Below are positions 50,304 through 58,558 of a stretch of 64,000 nucleotides of DNA, piece by piece. The stretch spans positions 2,914,001 through 2,978,000 of the forward strand of contig OY782680.1 of the NCBI GenBank assembly GCA_963678085.1. The letters run 5' to 3'. Under the pieces are notes generated by a model. That model saw nothing but the letters and a program-made list of their open reading frames with translations. It was not told the DNA's origin and searched no databases. How positions within the stretch are numbered: position 1 is the first letter of the stretch; each line of letters begins with the position of its first letter. A program made the translations under genes and the position numbers. Origin of the DNA: Aliishimia sp963678085 (GTDB taxonomy: Bacteria; Pseudomonadota; Alphaproteobacteria; Rhodobacterales; Rhodobacteraceae).

Positions 50304-50609
50304 ATGCCAGATCGCCTCGAACAATCTAAAGCTCTTGCCAGCTCAACGCGCCTTTCCATCCTTGACTGGTTGTCGCAGCCCGATGTTCATTTCTCTCACC
50401 AAACGACAGGGCAACCCTCTGATATCGGCGTCTGTGTCACCTTGATCACCGAGAAACTCAATATGGCGCAGCCGACCGTCAGTCGTCACCTAGAGCTGTT
50501 GCGCCGGGCGGGTTTTCTATCCGTCAACAAAATAGGGCGGTGGTCATTTTTTAAGCGGAACGAAAAGGCAATCTTAGAATATAAAGGCTGGATTAATGAG
50601 CATCTTTGA
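50304..50609 (+). CDS. ArsR family transcriptional regulator
   Basis: The 101-residue protein has the winged helix-turn-helix of ArsR regulators: SKALASSTRLSILDWLSQ at the N-terminus and LITEKLNMAQPTVSRHLELLRRAGFLSVNKIGRWSFFKRN (about residues 51-90), with the recognition helix QPTVSRHLELL. It lacks the CVC metal box of ArsR/SmtB metal sensors, so it probably responds to a non-metal signal or to redox state. Its end overlaps the start of the alpha/beta hydrolase by 14 bases, so it most likely represses the pair through the palindrome upstream. Confidence 0.88.
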   Translation: MPDRLEQSKALASSTRLSILDWLSQPDVHFSHQTTGQPSDIGVCVTLITEKLNMAQPTVSRHLELLRRAGFLSVNKIGRWSFFKRNEKAILEYKGWINEHL

Positions 50610-51522
50610 ACAGGCCGACGCGAAACTGTTGCCGGGCTTTCGGCGCCAGCTGGTTGAGATCGACGGCAAGCCTATCATGACCTTGAGCGCAGGCAATGGA
50701 CCCGCGCTTTTGATGCTGCATGGCGATCCCCAAACGCATTTGTGCTGGCATCATATTGCGCCGAAATTATCTGAGCATTATTCAGTTGTCCTCACAGATA
50801 TTCGTGGCCGCGGGGAGAGCCATAAACCGCCCCATAATCCCCGTGCAAATGCCTATACCAAGCGCGCAATGGCAGATGAGCAACTGGCTGTCATGCAAGC
50901 ATTGGGGCATGAGACCTTCACACTCATCGCGCATGATCGCGGCGCGCGGGTCGCAAGGCGGCTGGCATTGGACCATCCTGAGGCGGTGACGCAGCTTGTC
51001 GTCATGGACATCATTCCCGCCTTGGACTTCTATGAGGCCTCCAACGCGGATATTGCCCAAGACTATTTCTATTTCTCATTTCTGACCCAAGGTTATCCTA
51101 TTCCAGAACGCCTCATCTCTGGCGATCCCGAAGGGTTCCTGCGCCTGATCTTGCAAGGCCTATCCGACAAGCCTGTGCGATATGATGAAATGGCCATGGC
51201 CGCTTACCTTACGGCCAATGCAACGCCTGAGGCGATCACCGCCATGTGTGAATGTTTTCGCGCCGGGTTTCACATTGACAAGCTGCACGACGCGCAAGAC
51301 CGTCAAAAGGGACGTCAGATCACCTGCCCAACGCGGGTTATGTGGGGGCAAGAAGGCGTGGTCGGCAAGCATTTTGATGTCGAAGCTGTCTGGCGTCGTT
51401 GGTGCCTTGCCCCGCGCTTTGCGCCAATGCCAAGCGGGCATTTCATCCCAGAAGAAGCACCGAATGCAGCTCTGACGGCGATCACACATTTTCTTGCAGA
51501 GGACGTTGAGCGAACAAGGTAA
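50596..51522 (+). CDS. Alpha/beta hydrolase related to haloacetate dehalogenases
   Basis: The 308-residue protein follows the fluoroacetate dehalogenase pattern: LPGFRRQLVEIDG, PALLMLHGDPQTHLCW (oxyanion region), VVLTDIRGRGESHKP, the nucleophile segment IAHDRGARVARRLALDHP with Asp and the two arginines, MDIIPALDFYE (acid Asp), and PSGHFIPEEAPN with the histidine. However, the halide-binding His-Trp pair of known defluorinases (W-H-W) is replaced here by FYF in QDYFYFSFLTQ. Dehalogenation is thus doubtful and an epoxide or ester hydrolase is as likely. It is co-transcribed with the ArsR gene. Confidence 0.82.
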   Translation: MSIFEQADAKLLPGFRRQLVEIDGKPIMTLSAGNGPALLMLHGDPQTHLCWHHIAPKLSEHYSVVLTDIRGRGESHKPPHNPRANAYTKRAMADEQLAVMQALGHETFTLIAHDRGARVARRLALDHPEAVTQLVVMDIIPALDFYEASNADIAQDYFYFSFLTQGYPIPERLISGDPEGFLRLILQGLSDKPVRYDEMAMAAYLTANATPEAITAMCECFRAGFHIDKLHDAQDRQKGRQITCPTRVMWGQEGVVGKHFDVEAVWRRWCLAPRFAPMPSGHFIPEEAPNAALTAITHFLAEDVERTR

Positions 51523-51613
51523 ATTCGCTCACGTCAACAGGAATTTCGCTGGCAGTTCTAGCATGCTCTGCGATAAAAGGGGCGCAACTGACCTTAGACA
51601 TAAGAGCTGCCCC

Positions 51614-52303
51614 ATGTCCTTTGACCGTTCCATCAAAATCGCCCCCTCCATTTTAGCGGCTGATTTTGCCAATTTCGGCGCAGAATGCGCAGCTGTTGAG
51701 GCTCAGGGTGCCGATTGGATCCATGTGGATGTGATGGATGGGCATTTTGTGCCCAATATCACCTTTGGCCCGGCCACTTGCGCCGCCATTCGCCCCCATA
51801 TCAAGGGCGTGATGGATGTGCATTTGATGATTGCCCCGGTGGACCCTTACATTGAGGATTTCGCAAAGGCGGGCACAGATATTCTCACCGCGCATGTAGA
51901 GGCTGGCCCGCATATCCATCGCACGCTGCAAGCCATTCGCGGCGCGGGTATGCGGCCCGGCGTTGCGCTCAATCCCGGCACCCCGGCTGAGGCTGTCTCT
52001 GAGCTGCTGGATATGGTGGATCTGGTTTGCGTGATGACCGTGAACCCCGGCTTTGGCGGGCAGAAATTCATTGATATGAGCGCAAAGATCGCCAAGCTAC
52101 GCGCCATGATCGGCGACAGACCTGTGCATATTGAAATTGATGGCGGCGTTGATCCAAGCACGGCCCCTCTCGTGGCAAAAGCCGGGGCCGATGTGCTGGT
52201 GGCAGGCTCAGCAGTGTTCCGTGGCGGCTCAGCTCAAAACCCGGCCCCCTATGGCGAAAACATCCGCGCAATCCGCAATGCAGCCACAGGTGTTCTTGTC
52301 TAA
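51614..52303 (+). CDS. rpe: Ribulose-phosphate 3-epimerase
   Basis: The 229-residue enzyme interconverts ribulose 5-phosphate and xylulose 5-phosphate in the pentose phosphate and Calvin pathways. The metal and active-site motifs are all present: KIAPSILAADFANFG, ADWIHVDVMDGHFVPNITFGP, DVHLMIAPVDPYIEDFAKAG, TVNPGFGGQKFI and VHIEIDGGVDPSTAP with VAGSAVF. The ATG at 51614 gives the standard length; upstream in-frame starts are longer than the family. It is convergent with the PaaI gene. Confidence 0.96.
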   Translation: MSFDRSIKIAPSILAADFANFGAECAAVEAQGADWIHVDVMDGHFVPNITFGPATCAAIRPHIKGVMDVHLMIAPVDPYIEDFAKAGTDILTAHVEAGPHIHRTLQAIRGAGMRPGVALNPGTPAEAVSELLDMVDLVCVMTVNPGFGGQKFIDMSAKIAKLRAMIGDRPVHIEIDGGVDPSTAPLVAKAGADVLVAGSAVFRGGSAQNPAPYGENIRAIRNAATGVLV

Positions 52304-52349
52304 GCTGGCATTTTCATCCCGCAAATCTTTGCCGCAGACCACACCGGCA

Positions 52350-52787
52350 TCAGCTTGGTGCCCTTCGAAACACGCCGATTGCGGTAGAATATAACGTCCC
52401 ATCTGCCCCGCTGAGCTGCGCCTGAGCATAGACAATCTTGCGCCCGCCGCCAGTGACGCGGCCAATCACCTTGACCTGTCCCCCCAGCGCAGCTCCAAGG
52501 AACGAGGTCGTCAGCGAGAGCGTCACAACCGGGATCAGATCCGGCCCCGCCCCCGCCAAATGGCGCGAGGCGGCAAAGCCAGCGGCAGCATCCAAGAGCA
52601 TTGCATGAATGCCCCCATGCAGGGAGCCATTCCGGTTCAGATGCTGCGCGCCCATATCCAAAGTGATGCGGGCCGTGCCGTCCGGCGCAGTGAGATCAAT
52701 CTGGTAACCGACCAGATCCTGTGCCCCGCTTGAGGGGGCCTTATGCGGCGGAGAGAGCAATGAAGCGCTCCAAATGCCAATCCTCAT
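52350..52787 (-). CDS. PaaI-type hotdog-fold thioesterase
   Basis: The 145-residue protein has the hotdog motif HLNRNGSLHGGIHAMLLDAAAGFAASRHL (about residues 48-76) in which N-G-x-x-H-G-G-x-x-x-x-L-x-D is the PaaI/YbgC-type active site. It would hydrolyse an acyl-CoA thioester. The start ATG at 52787 overlaps the acyl-CoA dehydrogenase gene by 47 bases, which is long; a TTG at 52760 may be the true start. It is the last gene of the acyl-CoA oxidation unit, a natural place to release CoA. Confidence 0.82.
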   Translation of the reverse strand: MRIGIWSASLLSPPHKAPSSGAQDLVGYQIDLTAPDGTARITLDMGAQHLNRNGSLHGGIHAMLLDAAAGFAASRHLAGAGPDLIPVVTLSLTTSFLGAALGGQVKVIGRVTGGGRKIVYAQAQLSGADGTLYSTAIGVFRRAPS

Positions 52788-53847
52788 CGCCGAAACGATG
52801 ATCGGCCATCACAATGCGCTTGGCGATATGGGCCAGCTCATATTCTTGGGTCATGGCAATCCCGCCATGCATCTGGATCGACTCCTCAGCAATCAACCGC
52901 CCTACCCGACCAAAGAGCGATTTTGCCGCAGAAATCTGCCGGTCGCGCTCCATGGGGTCTGCCTCTAGGTGCCCCGCCGCATTGATCAGGGCCGAGCGCG
53001 CCAGCTCCAGCTCGGTCAACATATCCGCAAGGCGGTGCTGCAAGGCTTGGAAGGTGGCAAGGGGACGTCCGAATTGCTGACGTGTGATCAGATAATCTTG
53101 CGTCAGATCAACCGCCGTGCTCATTGCCCCAAGACATTCAGCCATCTGCGCGACCGTCGCGCGGGCCATCATGGTTTCGATCACCGGCAAAGCCGCGCCA
53201 GCCGCCCCGAGCCGCGTAGCGGGCGCGTTTTCAAGCGTAACCTCAGCGGCGCGCCCGCCCGAAATCAGCGGATAGCCCTGCACGGTTACGCCATTGGCCA
53301 TCGGGTTGACCAGGAATAGCGAGACCCCATCGCCCTCTTTGGCAGAGACAACAAGCTGGTCGGCAGCTTCGGCATTGACCACCACCGCCTTGCGCCCGGT
53401 CAGCGCCACCTCATCGCCTGCGGTCGCAACTTGGGTCTGCACATCAGCAATATCATAGCGCGATTGCGGCTCTCCATGGGCAAAGGCCAGCTGGACTTGG
53501 CCCCAAATCAAACCCGAGACCATCTCCATTTGCTCCGCATTTGCCAAGTCATCAATCAGCCCGCCAGCCAGCACAGCACAATCAAGGAACGGCTCAACCA
53601 CACCGGCGCGGCCCAGCTCCTCGAATACTACGGCGATGTCAAATCCACCGCCCCCAAAGCCGCCCAGATCCTCGGTGAACAACGCGCCAATCACGCCCAG
53701 ATCCGCCATCTGCGACCAGATCTCGGCGCTAAATCCGGCCTCGCTGGTTAGGATCTCGTTGCGGGTTTTGGTATCATATTTATCCGCCAAATAGCGCCGC
53801 AGCGTATCTGACAACATTTGCCGTTCTTCGGTAAGATCAAAGTTCAT
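52741..53847 (-). CDS. Acyl-CoA dehydrogenase, probably non-catalytic partner subunit
   Basis: The 368-residue protein has the N-terminal, middle and C-terminal acyl-CoA dehydrogenase domains: LSDTLRRYLADKY, DLGVIGALFTEDLGGFGGGGFDIAVVFEELGRAGV, and the C-terminal HGGIAMTQEYELAHIAKRIVMADHRFGD. The place of the catalytic Glu at the start of the C-terminal domain reads MMARATVAQMAE, with Ala in place of Glu, and the FADH-binding part lacks the other canonical Glu. It overlaps the next gene by four bases (ATGA), so the two probably form a heteromer like PimCD or steroid-type ACADs. Confidence 0.85.
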   Translation of the reverse strand: MNFDLTEERQMLSDTLRRYLADKYDTKTRNEILTSEAGFSAEIWSQMADLGVIGALFTEDLGGFGGGGFDIAVVFEELGRAGVVEPFLDCAVLAGGLIDDLANAEQMEMVSGLIWGQVQLAFAHGEPQSRYDIADVQTQVATAGDEVALTGRKAVVVNAEAADQLVVSAKEGDGVSLFLVNPMANGVTVQGYPLISGGRAAEVTLENAPATRLGAAGAALPVIETMMARATVAQMAECLGAMSTAVDLTQDYLITRQQFGRPLATFQALQHRLADMLTELELARSALINAAGHLEADPMERDRQISAAKSLFGRVGRLIAEESIQMHGGIAMTQEYELAHIAKRIVMADHRFGDEDWHLERFIALSAA

Positions 53848-55043
53848 CGACGGGCTCCCAGGGCTGTTTTGGCGATAATATTGCGCTGCACCTCGTTGGA
53901 GCCGCCAAAGATGGAGATTTTGCGATTGTTGAAATGCGAGCCGGTCACATCGCCCACATCAAACGGGTCGGGGATCGGGCTATTGCTTCCCTCCATCGCC
54001 TCAGAAGCAAAGGGCAGCGCATAGGGGCCAATCGCCCGGCGGGCCAAATCGTTGATTTCTTGACGAATAACCGAGCCTTTCACCTTAAGCATGGAGGCCT
54101 CAAGCCCCGGCGCACCGCCCGCCCCGGCTGCTGCGATCATGCGCAGGTTGAACGTGGATAGGGCCATCAGCTCCATCTCTACCCGCGCCACACGGGCCAT
54201 GAAATGCGGATTTTGAGCGAGCGGCTTGCCATTATCTGTTACCGCGCGCGCCACCCGTCTGACTGCATCCAGAGCAGCACCCGAGGCCCCGACCCCGGCG
54301 ATATTGGTGCGCTCATGGGTCAGCAGGTATTTGGCGTAGGTCCAACCTTTGTTCTCTTCGCCTACCAAATTCTCGACCGGAACGCGCACATCTGTGAACC
54401 AGACCTCATTCACCTCATGACAACCATCCAGCAAAATGATCGGGCGCACTTCCACCCCTGGCGTGTCCATATCAATCAGCAAGAAAGAGATCCCCTCTTG
54501 CTGCTTGACGTCCGGGTCGGTGCGCACGAGGCAAAAGATCATATTGGCGTGCTGGCCCAGCGTGGTCCAGGTTTTCTGCCCGTTCACGATGTAATGATCC
54601 CCATCGCGCACCGCACGGGTTTTCAGTGAGGCCAAATCCGAGCCCGCGCCCGGTTCCGAATAGCCCTGGCACCACCAATCTGCGCCCGAGAGAATACGGG
54701 GCAACCAGTGATCCTGCTGCGCCTTGTTGCCGAATTTCTGCAAAACCGGCCCAAGCATCGCCAAGCCAAAAGGGACAATCCGCGGGGCATTGGCGCGGTA
54801 AGCTTCGGTTTCAAAGATATTGCGCTGGGTTGCGCTCCATTCAGCCCCGCCAAACTCTTTGGGCCAATTCTGCGCCAGCCAGCCGCGCGCGTTCAGCTTG
54901 GCATGCCAGTCCTCCATATCGGCTTTGGTGAGGTCTTTGCCCAAACGCACCTTTTCCGACATGGCCGGGTCTAGGTTTTCGGCCAGAAAAGCGCGTACCT
55001 CATCACGAAATGCAAGATCCGCATCGGAATAGCTTAGATCCAT
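53844..55043 (-). CDS. Acyl-CoA dehydrogenase, probably catalytic subunit
   Basis: The 399-residue protein has the full acyl-CoA dehydrogenase layout: FRDEVRAFLAENLDP, ARGWLAQNWPKEFGGAEWSA, GYSEPGAGSDLASLKTRAVRDGDHYIVNGQKTWTTLGQHA (FAD and substrate contacts), the helix THERTNIAGVGASG with the Glu-Arg pair at the position of the base of the isovaleryl- and long-chain type enzymes, and FGGSNEVQRNIIAK near the end. It starts after AAGGGAG. The neighbouring smaller homologue lacks that Glu. It is downstream of thiolase with a repeat-filled 123-base gap. Confidence 0.9.
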   Translation of the reverse strand: MDLSYSDADLAFRDEVRAFLAENLDPAMSEKVRLGKDLTKADMEDWHAKLNARGWLAQNWPKEFGGAEWSATQRNIFETEAYRANAPRIVPFGLAMLGPVLQKFGNKAQQDHWLPRILSGADWWCQGYSEPGAGSDLASLKTRAVRDGDHYIVNGQKTWTTLGQHANMIFCLVRTDPDVKQQEGISFLLIDMDTPGVEVRPIILLDGCHEVNEVWFTDVRVPVENLVGEENKGWTYAKYLLTHERTNIAGVGASGAALDAVRRVARAVTDNGKPLAQNPHFMARVARVEMELMALSTFNLRMIAAAGAGGAPGLEASMLKVKGSVIRQEINDLARRAIGPYALPFASEAMEGSNSPIPDPFDVGDVTGSHFNNRKISIFGGSNEVQRNIIAKTALGARR

Positions 55044-55064
55044 TTGCTTGCTCCCTTATCAATC

Positions 55065-55104
55065 CATCACCCTGCAAAACCGGTGTCCACTTTTCGGGGT
55101 GATG
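55065..55104. repeat. Intergenic palindromic repeat, copy 1
   Basis: CATCACC at the left and GGTGATG at the right bracket GCAAAACCGGTGTCCACTTT, a unit that recurs 55 bases later. The core AAAACCGGTGTCCACTTTT is a motif I recall as widespread in intergenic DNA of alphaproteobacteria. Confidence 0.85.
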
Positions 55105-55119
55105 GTGCCTTTTTCATCC

Positions 55120-55162
55120 CATCACCTTGCCCGAAAACCGGTGTCCACTTTTCGGGGTGATG
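55120..55162. repeat. Intergenic palindromic repeat, copy 2
   Basis: The same unit again, CATCACC ... GGTGATG, with the identical 23-base centre from AAAACC to TCGGGG apart from its left flank. Placed four bases before the end of the thiolase gene. Copies 1 and 2 are in direct orientation. Confidence 0.85.
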
Positions 55163-55166
55163 GGCA

Positions 55167-56342
55167 TTAGTAAATCTCAATCAGACCAGCTGCCCCCATG
55201 CCGCCGCCAATGCACATGGTGACAACACCCAGCTTTGCGCCCTGGCGCGCCCCCTCGCGCAGGATGTGGCCGACCATACGCGCACCTGACATGCCATAAG
55301 GATGCCCAATCGCGATGGAGCCCCCGTTCACATTGTATTTCTCGGGATCAATGCTAAGGCGGTCGCGACAGTAAAGCGCTTGGGACGCGAACGCCTCGTT
55401 CAGCTCCCAAATGTCAATGTCATCTACTTTGAGCCCATGGCGCTCAAGCAGCTTGGGAACCGCGAAAACTGGCCCAATCCCCATCTCATCAGGCTCACAG
55501 CCCGCAACCGCAAAGCCTTTGAACGCGCCCATAGGCGTGCAGCCATGCTTAGCCGCATCGCTTTCAGACATAACCACAACCGCAGCCGAGCCGTCAGAAA
55601 GCTGCGAGGCATTACCGGCGGTCACAAAATGCTCTGCCCCGCGCACGGGATCGAGCCCGGCCAGCCCCTCGAGCGTGGTTTGGGGACGGTTGCATTCGTC
55701 GCGATCCACGGTGACCTCTTTGTGAGAAATCTCCCCAGTTTCCTTATCCTTAACCGCCATAACCGCCTGCATGGGCACGATCTCATCGGCGAATTTACCC
55801 GTCTCTTGCGCCGCTGCGATGCGTTGCTGAGAGCGCAAGCTAAACGCGTCCTGCTCTTCTCGGCTCACCCCATAGCGCGCCGCCACCGTGTCGGCGGTTT
55901 CGATCATTGAATGATAAATCGCAGGTTTGTTTTCCAGGAGCCAAGGATCGGGCGCGGCGCGCATTTTGGCTTGCACCATCGAGATGCTCTCAACGCCGCC
56001 TGCCACAATAGGGCCCATCCCATCGGTTTTGATCGCTTGCGCGGCCATCGCAATGGTTTGCAACCCAGATGAGCAAAAGCGGTTCACCGTCTGGCCGGAT
56101 GTCGTGATCGGCAGCCCAGCCCGCAGAGCGATCTGACGCGCGATATTGCCCCCGGTTTCGCCTTCGGGCAAAGCACAGCCGATGATGCAATCCTCAATCA
56201 ACGCTGGGTCAATTCCCGCACGTTCGACCGCGTGTTTGACGGAATGCCCACCCAGGCTCGCGCCATGGGTTTGATTGAATGAGCCCCGGAAACTCTTGGC
56301 AAGCCCGGTGCGGGCGGCTGAAACGATAACGGCCTCTTCCAT
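55167..56342 (-). CDS. Acetyl-CoA C-acyltransferase (thiolase)
   Basis: The 391-residue thiolase performs the last step of beta-oxidation. The catalytic cysteine is in QTVNRFCSSGLQTIAMAAQ (about residue 88), the second site includes NVNGGSIAIGHPYGMSGARM (His near 347), and the third is VVTMCIGGGMGAAG (Cys near 377). QTHGASLGGHSVKHAV and GEISHKEVTVDRDEC fill the usual positions. It starts one base after the stop of the FadB-like gene and shares its transcript. Biosynthetic acetoacetyl-CoA use is possible, but the context argues for degradation. Confidence 0.94.
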   Translation of the reverse strand: MEEAVIVSAARTGLAKSFRGSFNQTHGASLGGHSVKHAVERAGIDPALIEDCIIGCALPEGETGGNIARQIALRAGLPITTSGQTVNRFCSSGLQTIAMAAQAIKTDGMGPIVAGGVESISMVQAKMRAAPDPWLLENKPAIYHSMIETADTVAARYGVSREEQDAFSLRSQQRIAAAQETGKFADEIVPMQAVMAVKDKETGEISHKEVTVDRDECNRPQTTLEGLAGLDPVRGAEHFVTAGNASQLSDGSAAVVVMSESDAAKHGCTPMGAFKGFAVAGCEPDEMGIGPVFAVPKLLERHGLKVDDIDIWELNEAFASQALYCRDRLSIDPEKYNVNGGSIAIGHPYGMSGARMVGHILREGARQGAKLGVVTMCIGGGMGAAGLIEIY

Positions 56343-56343
56343 A

Positions 56344-58437
56344 TTACTTTCCTTTGTTCAGATCTTCGAAAGAGCGGCCCTCGGCCACCAATTGTTCCAA
56401 GAGAGGCGCCACAGACCAAAAGACAGGATCGGAGGCCGCATAGGTTTTGATATCGTCAAGCAAGCCCGACAGCCCCTGCAGATCGGCCCATTTGAGCGGC
56501 CCGCCCCAATGACGCGGGAACCCATAGCCAAAGAGCAGCACCATATCCACATCACGCGGCGCTCGGGCAATGCCTTTGCCCACAACCTTAGCCGCTTCAT
56601 TCACCATGGCCGCCATATAGCGCCGGGTGATCTCTTGTCGGGAAAAGTCCTGGGGCTGAATGCCAAGCTCGGCGCGCTCCGCTTCAATCAGGGGCATCAC
56701 GCCCGGATTGGGAACGCTCGCCTGTTTGCCCGCAGAATAATCGTAGTAACCAAGGCCGGTTTTCTGCCCTTTCCAGCCCGCCTCAACCATCTGATCTGCA
56801 TAGCGGCTCATGCGTGTGCCCTCCGGCAAACCCTCGGCCCGTTTGCGCGCGCGCACCGCATAGCCAATATCAAGCCCCGCCAGATCGCCGACCGCAAAGG
56901 GGCCCATGGCAAAACCGAACTCGGTCATGGCCGCATCAATCTCATAAGGTGAGGCCCCATCGAGCACCATATGATCTGCCGCCATGCGATAGCTCGCAAG
57001 GATACGATTGCCAATAAAGCCATCACACACCCCGGAGCGAACCGAGATTTTCTTAAGCCGCTTGCCCAGAGCAAAGCCGGTGGCCACCACATCAGGCGAA
57101 GCAGCATCTGGCACAACAATCTCGAGCAGCTTCATCACATGGGCGGGGGAAAAGAAATGCAAGCCAATCACATCGCCGGGCCGTTTGGTGCTGGCGGCGA
57201 TCTCATTCACATCCAGATAAGAGGTATTGCTCGCCAAGATCGCACCGGGCTTGCACACCGCGTCAAGCTGCTGAAACACCTGCTTTTTCACGGCCATATC
57301 TTCAAAGACCGCCTCAACCACAAGATCAACTTGGGCCAGATCATCATAAGCCGTGGTCAGGTTAAGCGTCTTTTGCGTCAGCTTCTCAAATTGCTCGGCG
57401 CTGATCTTGCCGCGTTTGAGCGCGCCTTGCAAATTGCCCTCAATGCGCGCCCGCGCCGCCTCGCAGGCCTGAGCGCTCATTTCCAAAAGGGTCACCTCAA
57501 GCCCCGACAAAAGCGCAGCAGTCGCGATCCCCGCGCCCATTGTGCCCCCGCCAATCACCGCGACATGGGTAACATCGCGCACAGGTACGCCCTTGAGCTC
57601 AGGCAAGTTTGACACAGCACGCTCAGAGAAAAACGCATGGATCATCCCCTGGCGCTGATCGGTTTGCATCAGCTCGAAAAAGCACTGGCGCTCGAATTTC
57701 ATGCCCTGCGCAAAAGGCATGGTGTAAGCGGCTTCAATGGCACGGATCGCCTTGGCCGGTGCCACCTGCCCGCGCCCCTTTGCCAGCGCCGCACTATGCG
57801 CAGCCTCCCAATCAAGCGGATCTTGCGCCTGCATTTCGCTAACCGCGCGCCGCCCCTTGCCCTGCTGTAACAGTTCAGCAGCAAAGGCGAGCCCATTCTC
57901 CAGCGGCGTGCCGCCTGCGATCTTGTCAATCAGCCCGAGCGTTTCGGCCTCTTTCGCGCCTACCTGGCGACCAGAGGTGATCATATCCACTGCGGCCTGC
58001 GCGCCGGTAAGGCGTGGCAGCCGCTGCGTGCCACCAGCGCCGGGCATAAGCCCCAAATGCACCTCGGGCAAACCCACTTTGGCGTCCTCGACCGCGACGC
58101 GATAATGCGCACCAAGCGCAATCTCAAGCCCACCGCCCAAGCTCACCCCATGCAATGAGGCGATCACGGGCTTAGAACAGGCCTCGATCCGCGTGCAGAG
58201 ATCAGGCAGCCAGGGCTCAAGGGGAGGCTTGCCGAATTCTTTGATATCCGCGCCCGCAATAAAGGCGCGCCCCGCACCAAGCAGCACGATTGCCTGAATG
58301 TCACCATCGGCTTCGCCCGCCTCTACGCTGTCCCAAAGCCCGCGCCGCACCGCTTGCCCCAAAGCATTCACCGGCGGGTTGTCGATCATAATAACGGCAA
58401 TCTCACCATGCCGACGCAAAGACACCACATGTTCCAT
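56344..58437 (-). CDS. Bifunctional enoyl-CoA hydratase / 3-hydroxyacyl-CoA dehydrogenase
   Basis: The 697-residue protein fuses an N-terminal crotonase domain (about 1-190: FIAGADIKEFGKPP, SLHGVSLGGGLEIALGAHYRVA, LPEVHLGLMPGAGGTQRLPRL with the catalytic glutamates) to an NAD-dependent dehydrogenase (about 295-480: VAVIGGGTMGAGIATAALLSGLEVTLLE, IGLHFFSPAHVMKLLEIV) and two C-terminal helical domains. It supplies two steps of beta-oxidation for the thiolase next to it. The ATG at 58437 follows AGGAGGGTGC; a GTG two codons upstream is in frame. Peroxisome-type bifunctional enzymes and FadJ are similar; I leave the symbol open. Confidence 0.92.
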   Translation of the reverse strand: MEHVVSLRRHGEIAVIMIDNPPVNALGQAVRRGLWDSVEAGEADGDIQAIVLLGAGRAFIAGADIKEFGKPPLEPWLPDLCTRIEACSKPVIASLHGVSLGGGLEIALGAHYRVAVEDAKVGLPEVHLGLMPGAGGTQRLPRLTGAQAAVDMITSGRQVGAKEAETLGLIDKIAGGTPLENGLAFAAELLQQGKGRRAVSEMQAQDPLDWEAAHSAALAKGRGQVAPAKAIRAIEAAYTMPFAQGMKFERQCFFELMQTDQRQGMIHAFFSERAVSNLPELKGVPVRDVTHVAVIGGGTMGAGIATAALLSGLEVTLLEMSAQACEAARARIEGNLQGALKRGKISAEQFEKLTQKTLNLTTAYDDLAQVDLVVEAVFEDMAVKKQVFQQLDAVCKPGAILASNTSYLDVNEIAASTKRPGDVIGLHFFSPAHVMKLLEIVVPDAASPDVVATGFALGKRLKKISVRSGVCDGFIGNRILASYRMAADHMVLDGASPYEIDAAMTEFGFAMGPFAVGDLAGLDIGYAVRARKRAEGLPEGTRMSRYADQMVEAGWKGQKTGLGYYDYSAGKQASVPNPGVMPLIEAERAELGIQPQDFSRQEITRRYMAAMVNEAAKVVGKGIARAPRDVDMVLLFGYGFPRHWGGPLKWADLQGLSGLLDDIKTYAASDPVFWSVAPLLEQLVAEGRSFEDLNKGK

Positions 58438-58516
58438 ATGCACCCTCCTCTACTCAGCCCGACTTTGCCGGGTTCGTTCTATTACGCCTAGGCTAACCTT
58501 GCGTCACAGCCTCCAA

Positions 58517-58545
58517 TATATCGCGATGAGCAAAGAAGCGGACAA
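58517..58545 (-). promoter_or_regulatory. Possible promoter of the acyl-CoA oxidation operon
   Basis: On the minus strand TTGTCC (58540-58545) and GATATA (58517-58522) are spaced 17 bases apart, 80 bases before the start of the FadB-like gene. No FadR or PsiR operator was recognised. Confidence 0.35.
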
Positions 58546-58558
58546 GATGACCCTGACC

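Noticed and set aside
50596..51522. Fluoroacetate dehalogenase as a firm call
   Set aside because: The halide-binding His and Trp are not present, so only the general hydrolase family is given.
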